A stretch of 55,346 bases of DNA from Zygnema cylindricum (lineage: Eukaryota; Streptophyta; Zygnematophyceae; Zygnematales; Zygnemataceae). Below are positions 1 through 15,500 of this stretch, in pieces. Under the pieces are notes generated by a model, which searched no databases, was not told where the DNA came from, and saw nothing but the letters and a program-made list of their open reading frames with translations. Made by a program: the position numbers and the translations under genes. The DNA lies in the NCBI GenBank assembly GCA_037447655.1, contig JBBHKE010000050.1, positions 188,964 through 244,309 on the forward strand, read 5' to 3'. Numbering within the stretch: position 1 is the stretch's first letter; each line of letters starts with the position of its first letter.

Positions 1-456
1 GAGTGAACATCGGGAGGATTGGAAGGGTGCATCTTATACAGAAAAGGAACAGTAGGAAAGGAGTATATGCATAATTATAATAAAGAGAAATGGGAAATTG
101 CATTTTATATTTTATCTTTTGGTTCATCTTTTTCTTTTAGTGAAGAAGTCCGGGTGCATTTCTTGTTTTCTAAATTGTCTTTTTCTTATTTTTTTTCTTT
201 TTCTATACTTTTCTTATTGAAGAAAAATATTTTCAAAGTATGTTTGTGCCCACATTCCGTTTATGGAGTCAAACCCATTAGTAAGAAGGGTATTTCATCA
301 AATATACCCTTCAATTATTGCAAGTTGCACGGTGGGTGAAAAAAAATACATATTTACACTAAAAATTACAAAATAGCTTCGGTGGTTCATCTTATTGCAT
401 ATCTTTAATGTGAGGCATGTTCACGGGGGGCCGGGGGGAGGGTGGGGATATTACAG
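1..456 (+). other. intron sequence upstream of the first visible LRR exon
   Basis: There is no convincing exon here. The stretch is AT-rich with T-runs and ends in a G-rich stretch and the acceptor TTACAG just before 457. The only open frame (19-339) is low-complexity Phe/Ser-rich sequence. Confidence 0.5.
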
Positions 457-528
457 GATACTGTATGATCTTCAATTGACTGGAATAATTCCACTGTCCA
501 TCATTAGATTGACTTCCCTCCGAACCTT
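457..528 (+). CDS. LRR exon 1 (72 nt, phase 2)
   Basis: Acceptor TTACAG, donor GTAAGAC. It reads ILYDLQLTGIIPLSIIRL followed by TSLRTL. It is the most divergent of the set: Asp replaces the usual Asn of the LxxNxL core, but LTGxIPxSI is kept. The first base completes a codon from an exon outside the window. Confidence 0.8.
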
Positions 529-3500
529 GTAAGACACATGGCATCATGGTTATGTTACGCAACAGAGTCGTAGACTAAATGGTGACAGTTTGTTGCGTAA
601 AATGTATTACCATATCGAAAACTGTACATTCCGTAATTACAGTTCAAAGTTGGCATAGTTATCAATTTTTCGCTTTTTATAATTGACGTTTTATTTTCGA
701 AGCAAAAATTATTTCAAAAGAAAAAGAACATTAGACTTTCCCCTTTTTGTTTGCCCTTTTTGTTTTTTCATCAAAATGGTGCCTGACAAGGAGAGTGGGG
801 GTTAGGAGGGAGGGAGGGTGGCGAGTGCATGGTGGGAGGGGATTTCTCTTATATTGTGATCGGTCTATTTAATATCTTATGTTTTCTTCTTTCCAAGAAA
901 TAAATGTGCTGATTTTTAAAAGTATGATTGCGTTGGATACGTCAAGGCGAGGTCAACTTTTTTAAATACAAATGAAGACCTTTAAAATAATGGTTATAAA
1001 TTACTTAAGTGGGTCCTTTGTAACTCATGGCACTTCGATGGGATTGGTGAGGTTGTTGTGATTTTCACAGATGGATTTATGGCAACCAGTTGAGTGGAAG
1101 CATTCCATCGTCCATGGGTAAACTGAAATCCCTCGTATCCTTGTAAGACCTATAAGCATATGGATAAGTTACAAATCTAAATTGCACAATGGCTGTTATG
1201 GTGTACAAACTATTTTATAGTATCGAAGTTTGAAGGAATCATAATGTATAAAAAAAAGAAAGTTGGCACAATTGTTACAAAAATGACTATTTTTTTTTTT
1301 GCGGTCATCAATTTTCATGCTGAAAATTCAAGTTCATATTTTCAGAAAAATTGTATAAACATAAAGGAGATGCTTTGCTTATACTGATACAGCTGCTCCT
1401 TTTGCCAGTATTGCATGACTTGCTCCTCGCGCGGTAGTTGCCACAAATGCATATACGAATACCATGTCCAATGCCAATGCAAATGAAAATGCCAATGCCA
1501 GTGTTCATGACAATGCTGTAGCCATGTCTATGTCTGTGCCAGCCCATGCCCATGCAAATGCCAATGGGAATGCCAATCTCAACGCTGGCGCTAATGTCAA
1601 TGCCAATGCCAAAGCGGATGCCAATGCTAATGCAAAAAAAATGGCAATGCCAATATCAACGCTAATGCCAATGACAAAGCCAGGGCCAATGGCCCCACGC
1701 CAATGGTAATGCCAATGCGAAAGTATATGCTTATGCCCTTACGCCAATAACAATGCAGATGCCAAAGGAAATGCCAATGCCAATGCCAATGCTAATGCCA
1801 AAGTTGAAGTCGATGCCAATCACCTTGCCCGATCAATGTCAATGCCAATATTATTCCTGTAGGATACCTATGGTGATGCAAATGATAATGACAATGACAT
1901 TTCTAATGAAAATTCCAACTCTAATGTCAATGCAATTGCCTTTGACAATGCGTTGTCAATGCGATTGCCAAATGCCTATGCCAATGCTAATGCTAATATC
2001 AACTCCAATGGTCATTCGAATGCCGATGCCAATTGTAATGTTCTTGGCAGTGCCCATGACAATGCCCATGCTTATGCCGATTGCAATGTGCACGAGGCAC
2101 ATGACAATGCCATGCCAATGGCAATGAAAATGACAATGAAAATGCCAATGCTAACGGCAATTATTATGCCAAAGATAATTCCAATGCCAATGCCAATGCT
2201 AAAGCCAATGCCAATTCCATACCAATGCAATAAAGTTCCCAATACTAGTGCCTATCCGCAGGCTAACGGTAATACTATGCCAATGTGGATGGTTTTGCTA
2301 ATGCAAAAAGCACATCCCTTAACAATGCTAACGCTTCTCCCAATGCGTACGCTAATGGCAATATAATGCCATGTTAATGCGAAAAACCATACCAATGTTG
2401 ATGCCAAAGCCAGTGGTAGTACTAACGCGACTACCTATGCTAATTTTGATGACAACACCGATGCCCATGCCAATGTCAATACCCATGCTAATGACGGTCC
2501 CTACATCAATGCCAATAACGTTAGCAAAATCTAGGGCCATCCATGCATTTTGCGAGGCCTATGCCATGGTCAATACGCCCACATCGTTGGCATTGCAAGT
2601 GCCAGTTGTCCAACCCATGACAATGTCAATATGCCTGCTAATGCCAATGCCCATGAGAATGCACATGTGCATGTCCATAATAATGCCAAAGCCAATGCCA
2701 AGGCAAATGCCAAGGCGAATGCCAAGGCGAATGCCAAGGCGAATGCCAATGCCATTACCAATGCCAATTCTAATGTCAATTTTAATTCTAATGGTAATGC
2801 CAATGCCAACACATATTCTTATGCCAAAGTTAATGCCCATGACATTGATAATGTTTAATGCCAATTCAATGCTAATGACATTGCCTATACCAATACCTGC
2901 ACTCATGCTAATCCCCGTGATAATGTAAATACCCATCCCCACGTCCATTTCTATGGCTATGCAAATGATGCAAACACCCAGGCCCACGCCATTGCAAATG
3001 ACCATGCCAATGGCAATAACAAAGCAGATTTCCATGCCCTTCACAATGGCAAAGCTAATTCACATCCTAATGCGCTTGAATTAGCGAACGGCCATAACAT
3101 ATGCAATGCCAATGCTCATGAAGAGGCCATTGCATATACCCATGCAAATGGCCATTCTATTGACAATGCTTATTCGTATTCAAACGCGAATGCCAATTTT
3201 AATGTTAATGCTTATCCTAAAGCCAATTCTTATGCCAATCCTGATGCCAAAGCAAATGCCAATGCCCATGCAACTGTCAATGTCAATGCCTATGCCTATG
3301 TGAATGCTCATGCGGATGCTCATGCTTTTTCCCATTCCTTTGCCGTGCCAATGCCCATGCCAGTGCCCATGCGAATGCTAAGGCCAACCTTCATGCCACG
3401 GTAATGCACATGGCGATGCCCAAGCAGATGCTAATGCCCATGCGATTGCCGATGCCCTTGCGAACGCCCATGCCCATGCAAATCCTCTACCAATGTCGAT

Positions 3501-6500
3501 GCCAATTCCATGCCAATTGCCACTGCTATTACCAATGACAATATGAATGGCAAATCACATGCCAATATCCGCATGAACGCCAATTTGAATGCCAATTTCA
3601 TTCAAATGTCATTACCATGCCAAATTCAATGCCAATTCTAATGCCAATGCCCATGTGACTGTGATTAACTATTCCAGTGCCAATGACAGCGCTAATGCTA
3701 ATTTCCTTGCCAACGCCAATGGCAATGCCATTGCCCATTGCCAATGGCAGTTCAAATGCATATGCTAATGCGAGTGCCTTTGCCAATGCTTATGCCACTG
3801 TCAATGGGCCATGTCCATGCCAATTCCAATGCCAATGCAAAATCAAAAACCTATGCGATGCCAATATCAATGCAAATGCAATATGTAGTCTTAATAACAA
3901 TTATAATTATGAAGTATAAAATAATTATCCCTCAATGAGAATTAACTGATTTAATTGGTGTGTTGGGAATTGGTGGGATGGGAATGTTTGGTGACACAGA
4001 GATCTGTCTCAAAACCAGTTGAGTGGAACCATTCCATCGTCTATCACGCAAATGACTTCTCTCACATATGTGTAAGACACATGTCACTGTGGTTATGATA
4101 GGCATCAACACTCTAAATGGTTAGGGTTTGTTGCAATAATTATGATAACAGTTTGCTAAGTTATATCAATACTATTTTTGTTTTCGCTTTTGATTTTCAT
4201 TTATATCTGTTTTTAACAATAAACAATAATGCTTACAAAATGTACAAATAATCATTACATTATACCTCATGTGGGTACGCAAATCGCCAGTTTGCCAACA
4301 AACATCTTGACATTTTTTATACCCACGGGCCTTTCAATAGTAATGGAGGCAAGTCTTTTTAAATGCGATATGTGCCCATTCTTGCTTTATACCTTCTTTC
4401 TTGTAAAAATTCACATACGTGTAATGCCAGTCAATTCCACAATGTTCTTATGATAAGGTTTGAAAGGGAAATTATATCTTCAACCCTCATACTTGGTGGT
4501 CAAATGGTTTCCCATTCGACCATAAACGACAACATGAACCGTCTCAGGGTCAATTTAAGCCTCCCTGATTCTCATGTTCAAATTTATATTTACGTTTTTA
4601 TTTCGACGTATCGACCACCATCTTAGCTTGCGGCCACTCTGATAACATATTGTTAATTAATTTAGCCATAGATTACAACACCAAAATTATAAGTGCATCC
4701 AGTGGTCACGAACAAGATTTGATCCTTGACGCATCAATCATGGCACACACTTGCTAAGTGGGATGATCCATTCATGCAAGTGCTCTATGAATCTTGTTAT
4801 AAAATTAAGGTGGAGGACAACTTGTGAATGGCCCGTGCTTGGTGGCGCATGTCATTATATACTGAGTAACCTCGCTAATAATTTTGCAGCTCTTCACTTC
4901 ATTACACTTTATTCCATTCCCAAGATGTAATGATTCGCTTCGAGACAGTCACTCATCATTGGTATATAGGCAATAAGGTTCACCATGTAGGTGAACTAAT
5001 AATAGTGCAACAACACCGTCAAACAACAACCTGACTTGAGTTCATCGTACATGATTGATGTAAAGGCGTCATGAATCGAATTATTCACACATCAATAACT
5101 CAGGTAATAAGGGCTTACAACCGAAAAATCCGCAAGTGGTTTGTTGATGACATATCTGTCCAACCATTTTGCCACAAACTATGCAATTGGCGGATCGATG
5201 CCATTTTCCTAGGACTGTTGACTTCCTTGTAACAAAATGTCATGGTAGTATGCATCCATTTCCTCTACAAACATAACTTTAGACCCGTTTAATAGTCTTT
5301 TCATAGTATTGTCGGTAGATTTTTAGATCGGGGTGTCAGTCCTCTGCACACGAGACAATTGGACATGTTATCGCAACATTTAACTGTCGTTATCGGCCAA
5401 AAGTATTCACAACATTGTAAAAATTTAGCAAGATACATGAGCAACACTGTGGCTGACGAAACATGTGTATGTTAAGACGTTATAACTCAGTTGTTTGGGA
5501 AACTCTGGAGAGGTTACCACCTGGTATGACGATGTGTAAATTTTTTTCCTGAAGGAAAGTAGGCATCGAGTTTGTGACAAGTGGCCACCAATCTTGTGCA
5601 ACCTAGTGAAATCTGTAAAGTCTGGTTTGTTGTGGAAACGGTGGGGCCAGAAAGCACGATAATAATTTATAAACACAACACTAAATAATAAATAGTAAAT
5701 TATAAGTAAACATAACTATGATAAATTATATTACATTACAATCAATATCAAATACTTATTATTAATAGAGATTATTAGCGGAAAGAGCAACAAAAAATAA
5801 TTTTTGCCTTCTACTTTAACTCCAACTTTGATTAGAAAAATTTGTTGATATTTATAATCACTAACCGCTTTACGTGTAGCAGTTGTTTACAACCTTCTCA
5901 AACGTTACTAAGGATTCACACTTACTAAAAATGTACAGTACAAAATAAACATATGCGAATGTGTGGTGATTGTTGAGTGCAACTATGAAATCTGTATAAC
6001 ATCATTGAAAATCAGATCAAAGTTGTGTTTTTTTTTCTATTTATGGGTGGTACTGGATATATGCGCGGAGAACATATTTGCTACTAGTTTATCCAATTTT
6101 GTATTTTTACATACATACATGTATAATTTTTATTCACATGCACATCTTTGCATGGGGGAAAATGTATCTTTCCGTTCAGAAAAATGATCAAAGCAATCAT
6201 GTTTTTTTGGCAGCCACATTTGAGATTTTTTTAGATTAGTACCTGTAAATTAGTCCTATGTAGTTAACTCTGCTATGATTATTTTTTTTAAACGATAATT
6301 TCAACTAGAAAGTTTGGTGACAAAATGTAGAAAAGCATAACGATTGGGATTCAAGGGGTTGGGGGAAGGAGTTATGAAAATAAATGCAATTGTGATAGAC
6401 ATTGTGTGTGAGTGTGAATTTGATTCATTAAAACAGAAAACCAGTAAAATATAATGTTTACCATTTCGAAATTTAAGAGTGATGTTGGATTAAAACCCTT

Positions 6501-9500
6501 TAGTTTACTAAGAGTTTAGACTTTTTTTGTGTATTATTTTAGACCATGACCATGAAGCCCACACTAACTTTGAGACACTTGTGGGGATGCGAGGGGTGTT
6601 GGTGGAGTGGGGATGTGCGGTGTGGCAGAGATGTAGCGAACAACTACATGAGTGGAAGCATTCCATCGTCCGTCGGTCAAATGAGATCCCTCCAATACTT
6701 GTGAGACACATGTCACTAAGGCTATATTGCGCATAAAAAATGTATTCTTAAAGGTTTCGGTTTGTGATGGATTAAGAAAAGGAAACATGAACATAAAAAA
6801 AATTACAAAATTAATTTATAATTAATAGGAATAGAAATAGTAATAATAATAGTAGTTGTAATAAACAATAAAATCTTAATAACAATATATTATATTCAGA
6901 ATTCATTACAATCTATAAAAGTCAATAAATTTTAGAGATGAATGTCTAGTAATTGTACTTAGTTTTCAAAATTAAGTCAACAACTATGTTGATCTTTCTA
7001 AAAGAACCTTAAAACTACTTTTTTATAATACTTAGTATAATCATTCCATTGGAAAATCAAAATTTTTATATCCTTAAACATGACTATGGAAGCTAAATGA
7101 CGTGATGGGGAAAGAGGGTAGGTGGTTCGAGGGGTGGGGAATTAAAACATAAGGGATCATGATTGAAATTGATGTGATGTGGAAACATCACATTTACTAA
7201 GTGTAATTTCCTTTCTATCTTTTCTCGAGGCTTTTATCTCTAATATGTTTGAGAATCATACATATTTTTTGTGATGGAGAAAGATAATGGGTGGTTGGGT
7301 GATTACGGGCAAAGCCATGTGATGTGAAAAGAAGAGTCATTTCGAACTTTTTTTTTCTCCAGTTTTTATTGTTTTTTCTTTTCATAAGTTTCCGACTATT
7401 ACTTCTTTGTATTTTTTGTTTTTTTTTTCGTTAGATCATATTAAATGGAATAACCCATATGAAGCAAGGGCGGAAGGCAAAGGGTATGACAGGTGAGGGA
7501 TAAGATTGTTCTTAGCCTTGTAACCCAAACTAACTAGAAGGAACTTGACGAGGGTGTGTGCTTGGTGGGTTGGGGACTTCTGTTGTCACAGAGTCCTGTT
7601 TAACAACCAGTTGAGTGGAAGTATTCCATTGTCGATTGTTAACTTGACATCCCTTAGAGAGTTGTAAGACACAAAACTACACTTTGGTTATGTATCAAAT
7701 GTGCGCTCAAAGTAGTTTTATTTGTTGCATGTTACTTTATGTAGACAGGTTTGCATAAGAGCAGCGCTGTTATTGAAAATACAATCATTGCTTTGTTTCT
7801 TTTTGAACTGCTACCCAATTTCTCTAATATTTGGGAGTTATGGTTTCCCTAATATTTATGTAGATTCATAGATTATAATAATTGTTAGAAATAGCGAAAA
7901 TAATTATATTACTAGTAAAAATCATAACGAAAAAAAAATTAATGGAATTTGTAATATCAAGCAACTATTTTTAATAGCCAATAGCGTTTCATTTAGGGTA
8001 TTGTTACTAGGATTTTTTGTGCTTAAAAGTCAAGTTAAACAGTTGAAACAGGAAATCAGTTCAAATTGAGCCAATGCATATGCCCATGCAAATAGCCATT
8101 CTATTGCCAATGCCAATTCTAATGCCAACATGAATGCCAGTTCCATGCCTATCCTCGAGCCAATGCTAATGCCATTGCCGATACCAAAGCACATGCCAAT
8201 GCCCATGCCGATGTGAATGCTCATGCGGATGTCCATGCTTTTTTCCATTCCTTTGCCGTGCCAATGCCCATGTCAGTGCCCATGCGGATACTAAGGCCAA
8301 CCTTCATGCGACGGTAATACACATGGCGATGGCCAAGGAGATGCTAATGCCCATGCGATTGCCGATGCCCTTGCCAATGCCCATGCCCATGCAAATCCTC
8401 TACCAATGTCGATGCCAATGCCATGCTAATTGCCACTGCTATTACCAATGGCAATACGAATGGCAAATCACATGCCAATGTCGACTTGAACGCCAATATG
8501 AGTGCCAATCTCATTCAAATGCCATTACCATGCCAAATTCAATGCCCATCCTAATGCCAATGCCCATGCCAATGTGATTGCCTATTCCAGTGCCAATGAC
8601 AAAGCTAATGCTAATTTCCTTGCCAACGCCAATGGCAATGCCATCGCCAATTGCGGTGCCAACACCAATGGCATGTCCAATACCAATGCCAATGGCCATA
8701 CCAATGCTAACGCAATTGCCTATGCCAACTCTCATACCATGCTATTTCTTGTGCCAATGCCAATGCCCATGCCAATTCTAATGCTCATGTCAATGCCCAT
8801 GCTAATCCCAAAGCCAATGCCAATGCCAATGCCAACGGTAGTAACGTCTTTCGTATCATAAACAAAATGCAAAGAAGAAGTTGCACTAAAATTATACACT
8901 ATTATGTAGTTTTGATGACAAAAAAAATAATGATGTATGAAATAGTTATCCAACAATAAGAGTTGACAATAATAGTTGGTGGTTTGGGAATTGGTGGGAT
9001 GGGAATGTTTGGTGTCACAGACGTCTGTTTGATAACCAGTTGACTGGAACCATTCCATCGTCCATCGGGCAAATGATTTCTCTCACAAAAATGTAAGACA
9101 CATGTCACTGTGGTTATGGTAGGCATCAACACTTTAAATGGTTAGGGTTTGTTGCAATATTACAGTTAACGATTACAGTTGACAGTTAGCTAAACAACAT
9201 AGATATATTTTTTTGTTTTCGCTTTTCTATCAGTTTTTAATATGAACACGCAAATAAAAATTGCATTCTACATTTCGTTTTACTAATAAACAATATTGCT
9301 TTTTACATTTTTTTTTTAACATTGAACAATAAACAAGTACAATAATTTTAATGAATAAAAATAAAGGCAATGATAGTGACTACTACTAGCTAATCACAAA
9401 TAAAAACAAATTAATTAATGACAACTAACAATAATAACAACTAAGAATAATAAACAATTAAAAAATGTAAAAATTTATAAAAAAAATATTCTAACAAGAG

Positions 9501-12500
9501 TATTTTTAATGTTCGTATTAAGAAAATGCAATGATAATAATGTAAACATTAAAAATAAAAGTAATAGTAATAATAATAACACCAACTTTAAATATCAGGT
9601 AGCAATATAATATTGACAATACCAAAGCATATAGAACACACTAAGAAAAAATAATAACAATAAGCAACAATACTAACTATGAAATTATACTAGAAATATA
9701 TACTATTAATAAATATTGGTAAAAATTAACGGAAGTTTATTATAATGATAGTAATACACAAGAATAACGAATAACACAGAATAAATAAATAATATTAATA
9801 CCTTTTCATAATAGTACATAGTAATGGTACATATTTACAATATATAATTACTAGTGTTGTTTACCGGCAAGGTTTTGCCGATAATCGATATGTAACTTTT
9901 TTTGGCTTGCCGATAATCGATTTATTGGCACGATATATTGACACCGGTGCAATAACACCCGTACCGATAACTATCGGCGATAATTGTACAACTCGTACCG
10001 TAAAGTTGTGCATTTTGTTTTCGTCCTACTGAGCTGTCGTTATTCCGTTACACAGAGTACGGAACAGATTGTTACATGTGGCATGCCACGCTATATACAG
10101 TGAAAAATATAATACGGTATATTATAAATTACTATTATATAGCGTATTATATTTTTTCTACTTATCGCCGATAAGGAATTTGTTGGTCTCGGAGCGATAT
10201 TTCGGGACTCCTGACCGTTCGATAATCGATAACAATCAATATCGGTGTTATTGCTATTAATTTCGTGCTGATAGAAAACACTAATAATCACAACTAAAAA
10301 GCAACTAATGATTTTCAATTATTATTTAAAACAATCATTAGTTTTCATAATTTATAACAATAACTCATGATTAAAACTATTAGACTCTGGTAATTACTTC
10401 TTAATTTAACAAGGAAAAGGGAATAAAAGCAAATTCATCATTCAATTTTATTTTGCTGATATTGTACTGTTTTTATTTTTGTGTTGTATTTCTGTTTGTA
10501 AAGCTAAGCTACAATTTTTTTTCCAATGCTTAAGAAAATATAATTACAAAGGACCAAGTGATATGATGGATGAAAAGGGAGGGGTGGCATTTGTGATTGG
10601 ATTTGATGTGTATTTTTTTGTATTTTTCCGCATTGAAAATGAAAGTAACTTGAAAAGGTGCGACCAGTTTGGTTTTGAACCAAATTCCTCGGCTCGCCCG
10701 TCGGATCGGTCCATTTCCAATTCTAGTGTTAAGGAGTTGTATATTACTTTTGTTATGTTCAAGTTACATTCACTCTTAATTGGATATGTTGTGCGATGGA
10801 GGATAAATGGAGCGAAATATAAGAGATTGTGACAAAAATATGACAATAATTTGTAATTACAATACTTATAATAAATTGTAGTAATAAAAAAATACCAAAA
10901 GAATACTTCTGGTCAATAAATATGTGATAAGTAATAAATATTAAACGAATGGAAACCATTTCGAGTGGATGTTGTTTATGCAAATGTAAATCCGTTTTAC
11001 TATGAAAGGAAATCAGCTCAAAATTGTTTTATTTTTAAGTGTGGTGGATAAAGCGCTCATTATAAATTTACACTTATGTTTTCCTGGTATATATTCTTGT
11101 AGCCCAACCTAATCAATAGGCCTTTTACGGGGTGGGAATGCTCGTTGTTACAGATCGCTAGAAAACAATGCCTTGAGCGGAAGCATTCCAATGTCCATTG
11201 GTAACTTGTCATCCCTCCAATACTTGTAAGTCGTATGAGTATAACGTTATGTATCTTGTGTGTAATTTAAATAATTAAGGTCTGTGATGGACAAAGAGGT
11301 GTGGAGAAGGTGGAAAAGATGAAACATAACATAGTTTCAACTGTTACTTATGATATTGAATAATAATAAGTTGTATTTCTCGCTGTATATAGTAAAAATA
11401 AGTGGTAAATAGGAGTCATATTCTTTCTTTTTTCGAAACAGCTAAATAAAATTGGATGATTGTGCGGAAGGATATATGAAAAGAGGGGGGTGTCATGTCG
11501 AGGGGAGAGTATGTGAGAAAATGCAACTGAGTGCGGGAAGATTGTTTTCTGATAACTTTTGCAATAACAAGGTTACCCATTCTTTGTCGTCAATACTACA
11601 ATCAATGTTCACCAAAGAACAATGATAACAACGAGGAATTTTTTGTAAAATATGTAAGTTTGCAGTCGACTTCTTTGCCGTTAGGGTTTTGAAATTGTTT
11701 CCACCCTTGCTAATATAGGGGTCACTCACCGTTGTACACTACGGCCGAGTAGGGAACAAAGCCTTACGACCTTGCAAGTACCTGAATGGGACTTTTTCAT
11801 GCGCAAAACTTCATGAGGAGACTTTCTTGGTCAATAATTCGTGTAGGACATACCTTTGAGGCTTTGTTCTGAAAGCGTAAGCACAGCGAGTTGTTGATTG
11901 GGATGCCATATTCCAAACAAATTCTTTTGGCATCACAAATTTGCAAGTAAAATATGCCCAACTTAGCTGGCTCGAAAGACTTTTTTTATAATGGTTAAGT
12001 CCAACAGACATCGGTTAACATACTCATTAGCGCTAGTTGATGTTTGCCAACATCTAATTTGTGCTCTATAAATCGGTGGCAAGCGTTAATCAAACATGTC
12101 GGTGCGGGTGAATGCTTGACCTCATCACGATGAACACGTTGCCTTAAGGTTTCGTACAGTTCTTGTGCACAAATTAGGTACCTTGGAGTGGTACGTCAAC
12201 GCTTGCAAAGTATACAAATGAGAGTACAGAATACCTCAATTGGGTGCGCATATTACCAGTAGGCTACGAACGTTGTTACGGTGTTTATACCCACGGATCC
12301 TTCAATAGAAATTGAGGAAACTCTCTTTAAATGCGAAATGTACCTATTCGCACTATACCTCTTTTCCCCACGTCCTTCTCAATGCCAAGGCACTATGTCG
12401 TCTTGATAAGAATAATATAAATGAAGTATAAAATATTTATCCAACGATAAGAATTAACAATAATTGTTGGTTGGTTGAAAATTGGTGGGATGGGAATATT

Positions 12501-15500
12501 TGGTGTCATAGAGGTCTGTCTGACAACCAGTTGAGTGGAACCATTCCATCGTCCATGGTACAGTTGACATCCCTCATTGAATTGTAAGTCACACGTGACT
12601 ATGGTTATATTGGGCATCAGTAATCTAAACAATTAGGTTTTGTTGCAATAATTATGATTACAGTTGGCAGTTAGCTAAATTATATACATATTTTTTTGTT
12701 TTTATTTTTCTATCAGTTTCTAATTTACTAAAAGCAACTTTATTATTTGTAAAGCTCAGCAACAGTTTTTTTTTCTGTTTTCGTATTACAAAGGACCAAG
12801 TGACATGATAGAGGAACGAGAGGGGGCATTTGTGATTGAATTTGATATGCATTTTTTGTACTTTACCGCATTGAAAACGAAGTGACTTGAAAAGGTGCAA
12901 TCAGTTTGGTTTTGAACCAAATTCATCGGCTCGTCCGTCCGATTGGTCCATTTCCAACTCTAGTGTTAACCATTTGTATGCTACTTCTGTTATGTTCACT
13001 CTTAATTGGATATGTTGTGTGATAAAGGATAAGGGAAGCGAAAGATAAGGGGTTGTGACAAAAACATGACAATAATGTATAATAACAATACTATGTAATG
13101 AATTGCAGTTATAAAAGAATACTAAAAAATGCTACTGGTCAATAAATATGTGATAAGTAATAAATATTAAGTGAATGGAAACCATTTTGAGTGGAAGTTT
13201 TTAATACAAATGTTACTACAAAAAAAAACAGCTCAGAATTGTTTTCTTTTTTAAATATGGTGGATAAAGCCCTTTCAATGTATTCACCAAGAATTAACAC
13301 TTGTATGTTTTCTTGGTATATAGCCTTGTTGGCCATATTAACCAAGAGGCACTCGGTGGGTTGCGGGGTTGGAACACTCGTCGATACAGACGGCTATATA
13401 ATAACGCCTTGATCGGAAACATTCCATTATCTATTGGTAACTTGTCATCCCTTCAACTTTTGTAAGTCACATGACAATAACGTTTTGTATTTTGTGTGAC
13501 TGTAAATGATTAAGGTTTGTGATGGACAAAGAGGTGTGGGGAGGAGGTGGAAAAGATGAAATATAACATAGTTTCAACTATTACTTCTGATATTGAATAA
13601 TAATAAGTTGTATTTTTCGCTGCATATATAAAATAATAACAAGTGGGAATATCTAAGGTCATATTCTTTCTTTTTTTCGAAAATGCTTGGGTGGTTATTG
13701 TGTCCAAAATAAAATAAAACATCTAAAATAAAATACCAATTCAGCAACATATTTGTTATTTTTTTGTTCAAGTGTGGCAGTAGATTTTTTACCTTAGTTC
13801 AAATTTATTTTCCTTTTTATGAAAAAGCTCAAACTAACAAAGAGTCACCTTGCGGGTGGAACGGTGGAGTGGGAACCTCTGGTATTACAGACAACTACAT
13901 AACAACCGATTTAGTGGAAGTATTCCTTCGTCCATCACCAAACTGAAATCCCTCCAAACTTTGTAAAATCCATAAACTGAAATAGCTCAAATATTTATAA
14001 GACCCGTGACAATATTGTTGTGGTATACATCAAAAATGGACTGTCGATTGGATATGTTGTGTGATGTAGGATAAGGGGAGGGGAAGATAAAGGATTGTGA
14101 CAAATATATGACAAAATTTTGTTATAACAATGCCATATAAGGAATCGTAGCAAGAATTAAAATACAAAAAAAATTACCATTGGTCAAGAAATTTGTGATA
14201 ATTAGCAAATAATAAATGAATGGAAACCATTTTGAGTGGATGTTGTTTATGCAAATGTCAAATATGTTTTGCTACAGCAGGAAATCAGCTCAGAATTGTT
14301 ATTTTATATTTTTAACTGTGATAGTGGATGAAGCCCTTTCAATGTATTCACTAAGGTTTACACTTGTATTTCTCCCTGGTTTATAACCATGTAGCTCATA
14401 CTAACCAGGAGACACTCGGTGGGTTGGTGGGGTGGGAATACTCGCTGTTACAGATCGCTCTATGCCAACACCTTGAGCGGAAGCATTCCATTGTCCATCG
14501 GTAGCTTGTCATTCCTCCAATCCTTGTAAGTCGCATGACAATACCGTTATATATCTAATGCGTACTCTATGTGATAAAGGTTTGCGATGGACAAAGGGAA
14601 GGAGGGAAGGAGGTGAAGAAGATCAAGAAACATAACATAATTTTAAGTAATGCTTACTCTATTTAATAACAATTAATCGTATTTGTCGCTACATATATAG
14701 AATAATAACAGTAAGTGGTAATATCTTAGGTCATTCTTTGTTTTTTTCTTGAAACAGCTAAATAAAGTTAGATGATTATGCGGCAGGATATAGGAAAAGA
14801 GAGGTCGTGTCGAGGAGGTAGAGTATGTGGAAAAATGCAATTGAGTGTGGGAAGATTGTATTTTGATATCAATATTTTTCAATAACAAGGGCACCCATCC
14901 TTTTTTGTCCTTGTCACCGTCCATCCACGCTCAAAACTAACTCTGCAATAGAATGCCCATGTGGTGTGTCGGACCTCTACTGTAAGAGTGTACGAGTTCG
15001 TATCAAGTATGAGTGCAGGTACTTTTTCAAAAATAGGTAATTTTTCAGTCGCCTTCTTTATCGTTAGAGTTTTAAAATTGCTTCCTCCCTTGGCCCTATC
15101 CCTTTTCAAGCTCAACCATTAAAGTGTCACGTGTAGGCGTCACTCACTAGTGTACACTACGGCTCGAGTAGGGACCAATGGTTTACGACCTTGCAAGTAC
15201 CCGAATGGGACTTAGTCATGCGGAAAACTTTATGAGGAGACTGTCTTGGTAATCAATCCGTGTAGGACATACCTTTGAGGCTCTGTTCAAAGAGCATATG
15301 CACGGCGAGTTGTCAATTGGGATGCCATATTCCAAACAAATCCTTTTGGCATCACAAATTTGCAAGTAAAATATGCCCAATTTATCTGGTATAATGATTA
15401 AGTCCAATTAGCATCAGTTCACGTACTCAGCAAAAGTAGGTGAGGTGGCAAGCGCCGACCACACTTGTAGGTGCGGGTGAATGTTCGACCTCGTCACAGT

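Noticed and set aside
1464-3044. Long overlapping ORFs on both strands rich in Asn-Ala, Met-Pro or Gly-Ile
   Set aside because: They are frame-independent products of the CCAATG hexamer array; both strands are open for the same reason and no splice or start context supports them.
8323-8861. Met-Pro and Asn-Ala ORFs near 8.5 kb
   Set aside because: Same hexamer artefact as the first array.
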